Source of the DNA: Promethearchaeota archaeon
Lineage (GTDB): Archaea; Asgardarchaeota; Lokiarchaeia; Sigyniarchaeales; SOKP01
Assembly (NCBI GenBank): GCA_016840085.1
Contig: JAEOTA010000056.1
Coordinates: forward strand, 35,717 to 99,716
Direction: 5' to 3'
DNA length: 64,000 bases
Positions 19,159 through 27,869 of this stretch are shown here, piece after piece (within the stretch, counting starts at the first letter, position 1; every line of letters starts with the position of its first letter). The position numbers and the translations under genes were made by a program. Below the pieces are notes generated by a model that had not been told where the DNA came from, did no database searches, and saw only the letters and a program-made list of their open reading frames with translations.

Positions 19159-19270
19159 TATTTAAATTACCTTTAAAAAAGAGAGTTTATAATATTAAAT
19201 AATACTAAATTTTGTTATTTAACTAAATATATTATCACAGTATTATGAAAATTCAATTGGATAATATTCA

Positions 19271-20392
19271 TTATATCAAATCAGGTGTGATGCCCTCTTT
19301 AAAATATCTGGCTCGAGTTATCCAATTGTCTGAGAATTCTGGAATCATGGCCAGAATAGAACCACCAATCCAAACGGAAAATGTCCTTTCTTGAGGAGCA
19401 ATAATTCTGAGGGACTGATCTTTTTTCTTCCTCCTAGCCAACTCCAATTCTAATTCTTGATATATACGTGATTTTAGATTAGGGAACATTGAAGATCCTC
19501 CAGATAGAAATATGTTGTTTAATAATTCTGGACGAATATCTAAATCACAAGCTCCAATCACATCTATTATAGCAACGGGTAATGAGTCTTCCTCTAATTC
19601 TGAAGAAGGGTTAAATAAGAGCTCTGGTACAATAAATCTTTCTTTATTCAAAGAAATAGTGGAGCCATCGGGTAAGGAATATTCCTTTTCATACTGTTCA
19701 CTTCTTCTTAGGTCTTCTTTATAATCTAGCGATACAAAACAAGCCTTTTCCTTTAATACTCGAACTAGTTCTCGTCTTATAGATGAATCTACAGACCATC
19801 CAATTGATTCTAATGTTTGTTCCATATACCGAGTTAAGACTCTTCCTCCTATGTCCAAAATCTTTACTGCATGTTCTAATTTATAGCCTTCATAAATTGG
19901 AACAATTCTGGTATTACTATCACCAATTTCAATAATTAAGCCTGTTTGAAATCCTCCTGAATATAGAGTCAACATAGAATCAAGTACAGGATAAAAAGCC
20001 ATGCATTGATACTGCTCTAAGAAAAGTTCAAAAATTTTTTTTAAATCTTTATACGGAAATAAAGGGTGTACAGCAAATAATACATGCACCAAAGTGGGAT
20101 CTACTCTCAAATTATAAAAAATATAATCAATAATGTTTTCAAAACGTGCCCAATCTATAATCATCCCTCGTTCTATAGGATGAGAAATCTTATATAAACC
20201 AATTGATTGAATTTCATCACCAACATAGATTTCATTTTCTCGAGATTCATTTGTTACATAATCAATCCCTACACTTTGGTATTTGGGCTGCCCAACCATC
20301 GTTAAAAATACTTGGCTAGGTGAATCTTCTCCTGCAAATCCGATCTTTGAACTAAACTGACCTATATCTAAAACAACAGTAAGATTTCCCAT
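19271..20392 (-). CDS. Actin-family protein (Asgard actin/Arp-like)
   Basis: The 373-residue protein aligns with eukaryotic actin from end to end: phosphate loop 1 (VLDIGQFSSKIGFAGEDSP), D-loop region, YVGDEIQS, the YNLRV segment, VPIYEGY at 164-170, LSGGSSMFPNL at 296-306 and SVWIGGSILA at 339-348. Residues that drive ATP hydrolysis in actin are replaced: D138 at the Gln137 position and R162 at the His161 position. E155 replaces Asp154, while D158 (Asp157) and K16 (Lys18) remain. It may therefore bind nucleotide but hydrolyse it slowly, more like an Arp than a filament-building actin. Neighbours on the same strand are a PIG-L enzyme and a coiled-coil/polyproline protein. Confidence 0.93.
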   Translation of the reverse strand: MGNLTVVLDIGQFSSKIGFAGEDSPSQVFLTMVGQPKYQSVGIDYVTNESRENEIYVGDEIQSIGLYKISHPIERGMIIDWARFENIIDYIFYNLRVDPTLVHVLFAVHPLFPYKDLKKIFELFLEQYQCMAFYPVLDSMLTLYSGGFQTGLIIEIGDSNTRIVPIYEGYKLEHAVKILDIGGRVLTRYMEQTLESIGWSVDSSIRRELVRVLKEKACFVSLDYKEDLRRSEQYEKEYSLPDGSTISLNKERFIVPELLFNPSSELEEDSLPVAIIDVIGACDLDIRPELLNNIFLSGGSSMFPNLKSRIYQELELELARRKKKDQSLRIIAPQERTFSVWIGGSILAMIPEFSDNWITRARYFKEGITPDLI

Positions 20393-20484
20393 AATTTATA
20401 TTAATTCAAATTTCTTTTTTGTTAAATAGCCTAAAGACCAATATTTAATATATTATTATACTAATTCAAAAATATTATTTACTT

Positions 20485-21231
20485 TTATACTAATAAAATT
20501 TTTAGTGGAGTATATGTAGTTTCCGGCATGAATGCTTCCCCATATTCGCTATTAATCTCATTCCCTCGTAAAATAGCAGTGTCTTTTGCCCAATCTAAAA
20601 CGCGTTCTAAAACTTCTTTTTGAGAAATATATACACGATTAAAAATTTCTTTTTTACGTTCCCAGGTCTCAGTAATATCTACAATTACAAATACAGATCC
20701 TTCAATATATTGAAATTTGCATGATGGGGATTCATAATAATAAACTCCATAAGGTTTCCATTCTCTTCCATGACCTCCGTAAGCTTTCCCGGTAGAACAA
20801 TGATAAATTGCTTCTCTTACTACAAATGATAAATTTCGATGCACTCTATGAAAATCTGTATAATGAGGTAATAAAATTACTTGAGGTTTGTAATCTCTTA
20901 TCAAATTCGTAATTTCTGCAATTTTTTCTCTTTCTCTCTCTAAATTTGAATAATTTAATTCTATAATTTCACATTTTAAAATTTCCTTTATAAAATCTAG
21001 TTCTTTTTCTCTCTGAGATGATATTGTTTCTTTATCCCGTTGTTTAGCATAACCACCTAATCCCCTAGTAGCTATAACAATAACAATTTCAGAACCAAGA
21101 TCTTGATATTTTAAAATTGTTCCACCACAAGAAATTAATTCATCATCAGGATGTCCTGCAAAGACAATTACTTTTTTTGGTATAATTACAGGAAGCTTAT
21201 CTTCACATATCAAAAATGAATTTTCTGGCAT
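20485..21231 (-). CDS. PIG-L/LmbE family deacetylase
   Basis: Zinc-dependent de-N-acetylase family that acts on GlcNAc-containing conjugates (for example GlcNAc-inositol lipids or bacillithiol-type precursors). The zinc motif AGHPDDE is at about residues 25-31, and the later HYTDFHRVHRN segment supplies the remaining His/Asp residues. Length of 248 is normal. No membrane anchor is visible, so it acts in the cytosol or at the membrane surface. It lies between the actin gene (about 90 bases away) and the polyproline gene on the same strand. A link to surface glycan or glycolipid synthesis is family-based inference. Confidence 0.9.
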   Translation of the reverse strand: MPENSFLICEDKLPVIIPKKVIVFAGHPDDELISCGGTILKYQDLGSEIVIVIATRGLGGYAKQRDKETISSQREKELDFIKEILKCEIIELNYSNLEREREKIAEITNLIRDYKPQVILLPHYTDFHRVHRNLSFVVREAIYHCSTGKAYGGHGREWKPYGVYYYESPSCKFQYIEGSVFVIVDITETWERKKEIFNRVYISQKEVLERVLDWAKDTAILRGNEINSEYGEAFMPETTYTPLKILLV

Positions 21232-21432
21232 TTAATATTAATTTTATCTTAAATATAAAAAACTTTGTTGAATTTCTATTTGAAGTTCATATTGAGAATT
21301 TAGGATCTACTTCTTAAATTTTAAAGCTACAATAATAAGTAATAAAAAGGAAGAGAAAAAGTATCTTAAGTTTCTATTCTACAATTTGATTCTCTCAATA
21401 GAATGTATAATTCTACCCAATTAAGGATTTAG

Positions 21433-22155
21433 CTATTCTCCTCTCATGATCTTCTTCAATCTATTTAACTCATCGAGCATTTCATCTCTAAGAGATCCTA
21501 AACCACCGCCTACTTGAGGAGCAGCTGCAGGTGCTGTAGGAGCTGCTGTGCCAGGAGGTCTTGGCGGTCCGCCACTAGGAGCTGTGGCAGGTGGTGCAGT
21601 TGGAGCGACAGGTCTTTTTGCAAATGTTGGTGCTTTTGGTGGACCACCACCAGCTGGAACTTTAGGGGGACCTCCACCTGAAGGAGGTAGTTTAGGGGCG
21701 GGTGGCAAATTACCACGCTTAGGGGGACCGCCACCAGGAGGTGCTTTAGGAGGACCTCCACTAGGGGGTGCCTTTGGAGGACCACCACCAGGTGGCGCTT
21801 TAGGAGGACTACCACCACTTGGAGGAGCAGGGGTAGCTGTCAGACTGGGGGGAGGTGGAGCTGCTGCTGAAGCCTCAGATGGAACTCCTCCGCTTAATAA
21901 GGAAAATAATGTGCTAGCTGCGGCTGTTTTAGCAGTATCAGGGGTTGCTGCTGCTACTATTTTTTTAGAGGAAGTACTTACTGTTTGAACTTCTTCTACA
22001 GTAATATCTTTTAAATCCTTCTGGGCTTTAGCTAAAGACTTGATAAAATCATTAATTCCTTTTACAGACTCCTCAAGATCATCAGCTAAAGAAGTTAGAC
22101 CTTTTTTCATAAAATTAATAACGCGTTCGATTTTTTTTTGCTCTTTTGAAACCAC
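21433..22155 (-). CDS. Coiled-coil and proline/glycine-rich protein
   Basis: The protein has 240 residues in three parts. Residues 1-70 are a charged, heptad-like helix (KKIERVINFMKKGLTSLADD). Residues about 95-212 are low complexity, built on units like GGGPPKAPP repeated about seven times. Residues 216-240 form an amphipathic helix (LRDEMLDELNRLKKIMRGE). Helix, polyproline tract and C-terminal helix is the layout of eukaryotic actin-nucleation adaptors (WASP, WASH and SCAR complex subunits), whose proline tracts bind profilin. The gene shares a strand with the actin gene about 1 kb away. No WH2 consensus is present and homology is not shown; the function is inference. Confidence 0.75.
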   Translation of the reverse strand: MVSKEQKKIERVINFMKKGLTSLADDLEESVKGINDFIKSLAKAQKDLKDITVEEVQTVSTSSKKIVAAATPDTAKTAAASTLFSLLSGGVPSEASAAAPPPPSLTATPAPPSGGSPPKAPPGGGPPKAPPSGGPPKAPPGGGPPKRGNLPPAPKLPPSGGGPPKVPAGGGPPKAPTFAKRPVAPTAPPATAPSGGPPRPPGTAAPTAPAAAPQVGGGLGSLRDEMLDELNRLKKIMRGE

Positions 22156-22840
22156 GTCTTACTCAATTCCTCTAATATTATTGAAAGTTTGATAAAAAGT
22201 TATTATTACTAGTAATAATCTAATATTTTAATTATATAATAAATTAATATGTATTTATATTTTTATTCCATTCTTGAATGAACTTTTAATTTGAACTAAC
22301 CAGTATTTCTGAAAAAACGTTAATTATTAAAAAACCTAAACTAATAATATTATATAACATATTTCATTAGTAATTTTTAAATTAATTACATTATAAATTC
22401 AAAAAAAAAATAAGACATAACTAAAATTTTTGCATTGGTGATTAAATATTCCTAAAAGAGAGCTCTTCATAATAGACTTAACACTCCGTTAGGTTTGTGA
22501 AAAAAGGGTATATGAAATAGTAAACGAGCTCAAAATACCACTGTTCCATTGAGATCTCCTCATTTTACATTTGGAGTGGACATTGACGAGCGCGTTTATG
22601 ATAAGGTTACTTTCAGTACGGGATCGGCGATCGCATCCGTCATTTTCAAATTTGAAGAGGATGAATCTGTAATCCGAGGATTCCTCGGTCTTGCTGAATA
22701 CTTTCATACTGTTGTAATTAAGCGTAAGGACGAGTTTTTCATTCCTCATGCGTCTATATTGTTCCGTTTGATTAGCGCTTAAAATTTATTTTTTTTTACT
22801 TTTATTTTATAGATTACTAATTTTATAAACGTACTACTAA
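22156..22840. other. Gene-poor stretch with a GC-richer island (about 22470-22790)
   Basis: About 310 bases of very AT-rich DNA with no visible gene are followed by an island of clearly higher GC with unusual words for this genome: the palindrome GCGATCGC at 22627-22634 flanked by GGAT/ATCC, and a near-perfect palindrome at 22674-22688 (CCGAGGA and TCCTCGG arms). A TATA-like ATTAAATATT is at 22441 and a T-rich tract follows at 22791, both fitting a plus-strand transcript of about 300 bases. Whether the product is a small protein (next entry) or a structured RNA cannot be settled by eye. It matches no RNase P or SRP RNA core motif that I could find. Confidence 0.45.
22549..22782 (+). CDS. Candidate small protein of unknown function in the GC-richer island
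   Basis: The frame is open from just after 22513 to a TAA at 22780; the only conventional start in it is TTG at 22549, giving 77 residues. The chain alternates beta-like hydrophobic and charged stretches (VDIDERVYDKVTFSTGSAIA, SVIFKFEEDESVIRGFLGL) and reads like a compact folded protein. Codon use differs from the neighbours (CGC, CGT, GAC, GTC, TCG), as in a recently acquired gene. There is no ribosome-binding site and no recognised family. The antisense frame 22489-22749 is also open, which weakens the coding case. Confidence 0.35.
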   Translation: MRSPHFTFGVDIDERVYDKVTFSTGSAIASVIFKFEEDESVIRGFLGLAEYFHTVVIKRKDEFFIPHASILFRLISA

Positions 22841-23557
22841 TTAAGTCTCATTTATACTGGAGATATAATAATTTGAATTATTAATCATTTCCAATACTTC
22901 AGTCTCAGGCACATCATACCAATTTTTATAGGCATCTGCGACAGCAAACCATAGAACATCCCTAATATTAGGACAAAATAAATCATCAACTCCCTTCTCA
23001 ACCACCCTCACAGTTCTCAGAGGAGCTGTCGGAACTGCAACAAAAACTTTCGAGGGATTATATTTTTTTATCATATTAAGCGCTGCTAACATTGTAAAAC
23101 CCGAAGCTAAACCATCATCAAGAAGGAATATATATTTATTTTCAATATTTTTTTCGTAAAAATCCTCTGAAATCGAAGTTTTATCATAGAACTTTAACCT
23201 ATCACTTATTTCTTCCTTAGTTAAAACAATAGAATCTTTTATTGCTTTTCCCGATAAGCTAAGCTGATTTAATAACGGTTTATTAATTAAAATTGTACCA
23301 TCTGTAGTTACAGCTCCAAATCCTGCTTCTGTATTATACGGAATCTTAATTTTTCGAACTATTAAAATATCATATTTAATGTTAAGTTTAGAGCAAAAAC
23401 CCTCTGCAACAGGCACACCACCATTAGGAATCGCAAAACAAAAAAATTGAATATTATTTTCAAGAATACGATCTTTAAAAGAATTTCTTTCTTTTAGCAC
23501 AAAATCCGCTAAAATTTCTCCTGCTTCAAATCTAGAGTCATATCTAATGAATTTCAT
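22841..23557 (-). CDS. Predicted phosphoribosyltransferase
   Basis: PRTase-fold enzyme of the predicted-phosphoribosyltransferase group related to COG1926. The PRPP-binding motif is FLLDDGLASGFTM (about 143-155), preceded by the N-terminal segment FAIPNGGVPVAEGF and the ILIVRKIKIPYNTEAGFGAV strand-loop typical of this group. Length of 238 is normal. Substrate base unknown. No purine or pyrimidine salvage gene adjoins it. Its promoter region is shared with the divergent surface-protein gene. Confidence 0.88.
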   Translation of the reverse strand: MKFIRYDSRFEAGEILADFVLKERNSFKDRILENNIQFFCFAIPNGGVPVAEGFCSKLNIKYDILIVRKIKIPYNTEAGFGAVTTDGTILINKPLLNQLSLSGKAIKDSIVLTKEEISDRLKFYDKTSISEDFYEKNIENKYIFLLDDGLASGFTMLAALNMIKKYNPSKVFVAVPTAPLRTVRVVEKGVDDLFCPNIRDVLWFAVADAYKNWYDVPETEVLEMINNSNYYISSINET

Positions 23558-23670
23558 TATTATTAATAGTTATGTTAAACAATAATATAAAAATTATAGT
23601 TCTAAAAATCAAACACTTGAAATTATAACAGTTTTTGTGTAAAAAACTGAGCGTAGAAATATAAAATAAA

Positions 23671-23681
23671 TTTAAATAGTT
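23671..23681 (+). promoter_or_regulatory. TATA-like box upstream of the surface-protein gene
   Basis: TTTAAATAGTT lies 69-79 bases before the ATG at 23750, predicting a transcription start near 23703 and a leader of about 47 bases. It is the same word found before the genes at 5799 (minus strand) and 27870. Confidence 0.45.
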
Positions 23682-23749
23682 GAATTAGAATAATTAATAT
23701 AAAATTGTATTTCTAATAACAAGGATAAAAAAATAAAATTGAGGAAAAC

Positions 23750-25468
23750 ATGAAAAAAGCTAGTTTATTTGCTGCTTTAATATTAGTTACATTATTTTTA
23801 ATTCCTTTTGGAACTTTAACTGTAGCACAACCAACTAGTTATATTGGAATAGAAGAAGATAAAGAATACGAATGGAGAATCAATTTAAATATAGACGGTT
23901 TGAACGCATACATGCATAATATTGAGGGGTTATTAACTGACTTACAAACTAAAGTATCAGAATTGAACTTATCCGGCTACGAATCCCTAACTATTCCAGA
24001 AGCTATGGAAACTTTTGCTCATGAAATGCTTTCAAGTTTATTGCCTTCAAACTGGGAAGCTTTAAACATATCAACATTATTCCACAAATCTGTTGAACAT
24101 TTCATAATTGAATTTAACTCAACATTTCTTTCGGGAATGATCCCTTCTAATTGGAAATCACTAGAATATGATGCGTTTATAGATTATATAATTGATGGTC
24201 TTAATAATACGTTACCTTCAGGATGGGAAGAGTGCCCAGTTCCAGAATTAATCAAGCTTGCTGTAAATGAATTTAACAGTTCACTTTTATTCGGACTACT
24301 GCCTACAGGATGGGAAGATTTCACATTAAAAGAAATATTTGATCATGTAATACAAGAAGCAATTCCCGAATTAAAAAAGAGTTTCATAACCTATAAGATG
24401 ATATCTCAGATGATAGAAATGATACTAATGGATTTACCATCTGAAGTAGTAGATTATTCAATTGACGACCTTCTACCCATAGTTTTACCTAGCAACGTGA
24501 CAGATTTAAATCTTACATCCTTACGTGAATCTATTTGGTATTTTTTCAATAGTACTATGCCAACAGGTTGGGAATCTAAGAATATTTCTACATTAATTGA
24601 TTATCAAATTGAAGCAATTAATTACACTTTACCTCCAGGGTTCGATGAAGCAAATATATCAACCATTATAACATGGGGGATAGATGGATTAATGGAAAAT
24701 GCTACAAATAGCGTGCCTCCAGAATTATTACCTTATGGTTGGGAGAATATGACAATATCAGATTTAGCTATTGCATTGATTGAGGAGGGTAAAACCCAAT
24801 GGACAGATATAGTTTTACCACAATGGGAAACTCTCAAGCAAACCTCTGAGTTTGCAGATTATTTTCCCGATAAAATTGGTTTAAGACTCGCTATTGATCA
24901 GATCGGATCAGAAATAGAAGCCTATGTGGGTGGGCCAAAAGCATCCCCTATTGAGATGACAGCTTATATCAGTATTGATATGGAAAACTGGATAACTCTT
25001 GAAGAATTGATTTCTAATCTTACAGGACCAGTTTCTACATCTGAACCTTTAAATTATGAAGAAAATTATACATACACATCCCCTTTTGAATTTCTTCTTA
25101 ATTTTTCATATATTCCATACATAGTGGATCCATCGACTTATTCAGATGGGCAATTAGCATTATTGGATCAAGTAGTATTTACAGGAGGTTTCATCGTAGC
25201 AACAAATTATGATTGGGAAAATATTACAACTGATACGGCAATTGAAATCCAAGGAAATGTAGATGCGTTTGAGTTCTCAGCAGAATGGAATGATTACGGT
25301 CTTCTTAAACAAGCAACTTTAAAGGCAGATGGAAAAACTGCAGTTTCTATTAATTTATTTGAAGAAGTAACAGAAATTCCGGGATATGAAATGACAACAT
25401 TTATTATAGTTATTCCAATAGCTATTGTCGGTTTAATTTATTATATAAGGAAAAAAAACATTAGGTAA
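23750..25468 (+). CDS. Repetitive secreted surface protein with C-terminal anchor
   Basis: The 572-residue protein starts with a signal peptide (Lys-Lys then about 20 hydrophobic residues, ending near TVAQ) and ends in one membrane helix followed by YIRKKNIR, a pattern like archaeal sorting tails (IPGYE before the helix). The body holds about seven repeats, each starting LPSGWE, LPSNWE, MPTGWE or similar, about 28-33 residues apart where uninterrupted, followed by an amphipathic helix. N-glycosylation sequons (N-x-S/T) are abundant. It is likely an S-layer or cell-surface protein. No enzyme motif is visible. The anchoring mechanism (plain helix or archaeosortase processing) is inference. Confidence 0.8.
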   Translation: MKKASLFAALILVTLFLIPFGTLTVAQPTSYIGIEEDKEYEWRINLNIDGLNAYMHNIEGLLTDLQTKVSELNLSGYESLTIPEAMETFAHEMLSSLLPSNWEALNISTLFHKSVEHFIIEFNSTFLSGMIPSNWKSLEYDAFIDYIIDGLNNTLPSGWEECPVPELIKLAVNEFNSSLLFGLLPTGWEDFTLKEIFDHVIQEAIPELKKSFITYKMISQMIEMILMDLPSEVVDYSIDDLLPIVLPSNVTDLNLTSLRESIWYFFNSTMPTGWESKNISTLIDYQIEAINYTLPPGFDEANISTIITWGIDGLMENATNSVPPELLPYGWENMTISDLAIALIEEGKTQWTDIVLPQWETLKQTSEFADYFPDKIGLRLAIDQIGSEIEAYVGGPKASPIEMTAYISIDMENWITLEELISNLTGPVSTSEPLNYEENYTYTSPFEFLLNFSYIPYIVDPSTYSDGQLALLDQVVFTGGFIVATNYDWENITTDTAIEIQGNVDAFEFSAEWNDYGLLKQATLKADGKTAVSINLFEEVTEIPGYEMTTFIIVIPIAIVGLIYYIRKKNIR

Positions 25469-25540
25469 ATTAAAAATCTAAAAATTTTTTTTTATTTTTG
25501 CTTTCTTAAAATTGATTAGAATTTAGAGTTTAGAATTTAG

Positions 25541-25819
25541 ATGAATTTCGCAGAATCAATCCTTTTTTTACTTATGATTGTACTATTTTTATCATCTTTG
25601 AAATCAAATACCTTTTTTATAGTTTTTGGAGCAGCTATTTATTTATTTTTTATTCTGCAATTGGCTTCATTCGACCCCATTGAAATTCTTGAAAAAATTG
25701 CTAAATATATTGTATTTAATCCTCTAGGTATACTAATATTGTTTATTCCATTAATGCTAAATGCTTTCTTTAACTATTTAAAATCGTCTTTAAAGAAGAA
25801 AAAAGAAGATACTAGTTGA
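25541..25819 (+). CDS. Small membrane protein
   Basis: The protein has 92 residues with three hydrophobic segments (about 3-20, 25-45, 62-80) and a lysine-rich C-terminus (KKKKEDTS). It has no motif that I recognise. It follows the surface protein by 72 bases on the same strand and ends 3 bases from the convergent ABC-2-like gene. Confidence 0.55.
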   Translation: MNFAESILFLLMIVLFLSSLKSNTFFIVFGAAIYLFFILQLASFDPIEILEKIAKYIVFNPLGILILFIPLMLNAFFNYLKSSLKKKKEDTS

Positions 25820-25822
25820 TTT

Positions 25823-27475
25823 TCATTCAATTGAATTTAGATTGCGAATTCCGAAAATAAACATAACACTAGCTATAGCTGATGATATTCCTAAGCTAAT
25901 CAAAATAATATAAATTAGTCCTAAATATGGATTTATTATATCTGGCACAGTTGGGATAAATATAAAAAGAGTGAGCAAAAAAGAACAAATATGTAATAAA
26001 AGAATTAAATAATTATTTGTAATTAGATTTTTTCGACGTTCTTCAAATAAGGGTCTAATACACTGAAATCCTATAGCTTGAAGAAGGATATTGGTGCTAT
26101 TTACGATATAAGTAAAGAAAAATAATAAAGAAATAAAGATATCTAATTGAAAAACAAGAGAAAAAAATAATGTCAATACTATATCAAAAGAAATTAAGAT
26201 ATACAACATAGAATACAAAAAAGAGTAAAATAACGATTTGGTTCCTTTGGGAGTCTTTTTATAAGCAAATAATAATTCTTTTGATCCAATAAAATCATAC
26301 ATTCCTACTAACAAGCCAAAGATTAATCCTCCCATCCAAGCTATAATAATTGCTATAATGTTTTTATTAAAGGTAATTTGAAAAATTATGGGAATATTTA
26401 ATGGTTCTAATGTGAATGAGAAAGCTTGATTTTCAAAAGAAACCATAATAAATATACCAAGAATACTGATCGTTCCAATAATGTATATTAATTTTGTTAG
26501 ATTTTCTCTTTTTCTTAAGAAGGATTTAAACTGGACAACAACTAATTTTTTGTATTTTGTAAGAGTAATCTTTTTAATTAATTTATGCGAAAATTTTATC
26601 TTTTCAATGAATTTTGAATCTTTCTGTGTTCCCAATCTTAAATCATAAAAAATGTATGCTTTTTTATAAGAAAGATAGAAAACTAAGATTGGAATTAAAA
26701 TAGCTAAACTTAGATTTGCCCAAATATTTAAAATATATGAATTTATGTATGTTGGATTAATAGAATATAGAATTATATTTGAATACCAAAAAGAAGGATA
26801 AAAAAAGAACCAATTTTTAAATTCTGGATGATTTCTAATAAAGTCAAACACAAAATGAAATATATAAAATATAATAATTACTAAAACTGCGATTAAAAAT
26901 AGAGATATATTGCCTAAATTTTTTAATTTTTTGCTGGAAGTAAATTTATGCTCAACCCAATTAGATACAATTGCCCCTATCAATGAGCCGAAAATAGATA
27001 AGGTAAAAAAACAAAAATAAAAAATCAGATAATGGAAAATATTCATTTGAGGATTTATTTGTAATATTAAAGCTATACCAAATGGACCAATTATCAAAAT
27101 AAATACTAAATAAAATGGTAATTGTCCCATAAATTCACCTAAGAATATGTCTCCTGGTCTGGCAGGTGTAGCTAATAATAATTCTTTTTTATCAATTTCT
27201 GCTTTTCTAAAGAGAACAAAGAGAGGATATATTACAGACATAAAAAAAAAAGTTGTAAATGTATATTCAACTAATTGAATAATGAAATTTTCTAATTGAT
27301 TTGAAAAATCTTTTATTATTTCTGGAATAATTGCATCAATAATAACGGGTCCTAAGTAAAGTGCCCAGAATAAAGCTAATGAATAGATCAAAATGAAATA
27401 TAGTCTACGATTTGTTCTTAAACGACTAGATTTTAACCGAATTTCACACTTTGCGATTGTTCTCCAAAGATTCAA
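25823..27475 (-). CDS. Large ABC-2-like membrane protein
   Basis: The protein has 550 residues and about twelve hydrophobic segments arranged as two halves joined by a charged middle loop (about 290-325, LRLGTQKDSKFIEKIKFSHK). A short cytosolic segment (RKAEIDKKELLLATPARPGD) between early helices is typical of ABC-2 exporters and of the two-half type called putative ABC exporter. No ATPase lies next to it, so the ATP-binding partner is elsewhere. Substrate unknown. Confidence 0.7.
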   Translation of the reverse strand: MNLWRTIAKCEIRLKSSRLRTNRRLYFILIYSLALFWALYLGPVIIDAIIPEIIKDFSNQLENFIIQLVEYTFTTFFFMSVIYPLFVLFRKAEIDKKELLLATPARPGDIFLGEFMGQLPFYLVFILIIGPFGIALILQINPQMNIFHYLIFYFCFFTLSIFGSLIGAIVSNWVEHKFTSSKKLKNLGNISLFLIAVLVIIIFYIFHFVFDFIRNHPEFKNWFFFYPSFWYSNIILYSINPTYINSYILNIWANLSLAILIPILVFYLSYKKAYIFYDLRLGTQKDSKFIEKIKFSHKLIKKITLTKYKKLVVVQFKSFLRKRENLTKLIYIIGTISILGIFIMVSFENQAFSFTLEPLNIPIIFQITFNKNIIAIIIAWMGGLIFGLLVGMYDFIGSKELLFAYKKTPKGTKSLFYSFLYSMLYILISFDIVLTLFFSLVFQLDIFISLLFFFTYIVNSTNILLQAIGFQCIRPLFEERRKNLITNNYLILLLHICSFLLTLFIFIPTVPDIINPYLGLIYIILISLGISSAIASVMFIFGIRNLNSIE

Positions 27476-27611
27476 CTGATCTATTCTCTTTAATTTTATT
27501 AAAATAGTCTTTTCTATAATAATAAGATTATTCGGTAAATAACTTTAATATTTAGATAAAGGTATGCATTTGATTATTCCCATCTAAAATTGACTGTGGT
27601 AAATATAAAAG

Positions 27612-27640
27612 CTTAAATAGTTAAAAAACTTAAATAGTTA
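27612..27640 (+). repeat. Direct repeat in the 394-base gap before the MgtE-like operon
   Basis: CTTAAATAGTTA occurs at 27612-27623 and again at 27629-27640, 17 bases apart start to start. The word contains the TATA-like TTAAATAGTT seen elsewhere. Two overlapping promoters or a regulator site are both possible. The rest of the gap 27476-27869 is very AT-rich with no gene; a frame of 40 codons at 27830 overlaps the next start and looks random. Confidence 0.4.
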
Positions 27641-27869
27641 TCTAAAAAGCTATAAATTATAATTAAATAATAGCTAAATATTTAATTTTTTCTATACAAC
27701 ACACAAAATATATTGATAATTTAACAATAAAAAAAAAAAATTAGTTGCACCTAAAATTTAAATATGAAGAGAAATAATTTAATTAAGAAGTTAAATAAAT
27801 AATAAAATATCTTAAAAAAATGCTTCAAAAAGATAATATTAATTCAATGGATTCTGATGAGGATGGTAG

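Noticed and set aside
21436..21510. WH2-like actin-binding motif in the C-terminal helix of the polyproline protein
   Set aside because: LDELNRLKKI resembles the motif but the spacing between the hydrophobic pair and LKK is too short for the consensus.
21548..21988. Long frame on the plus strand opposite the polyproline gene
   Set aside because: It is a shadow of Gly/Pro codons (GGN/CCN) read backwards; the helical N- and C-termini exist only on the minus strand.
22489..22749. 86-codon minus-strand frame in the GC-richer island
   Set aside because: It has no ribosome site and a less protein-like sequence than the plus-strand frame; kept only as a caveat.
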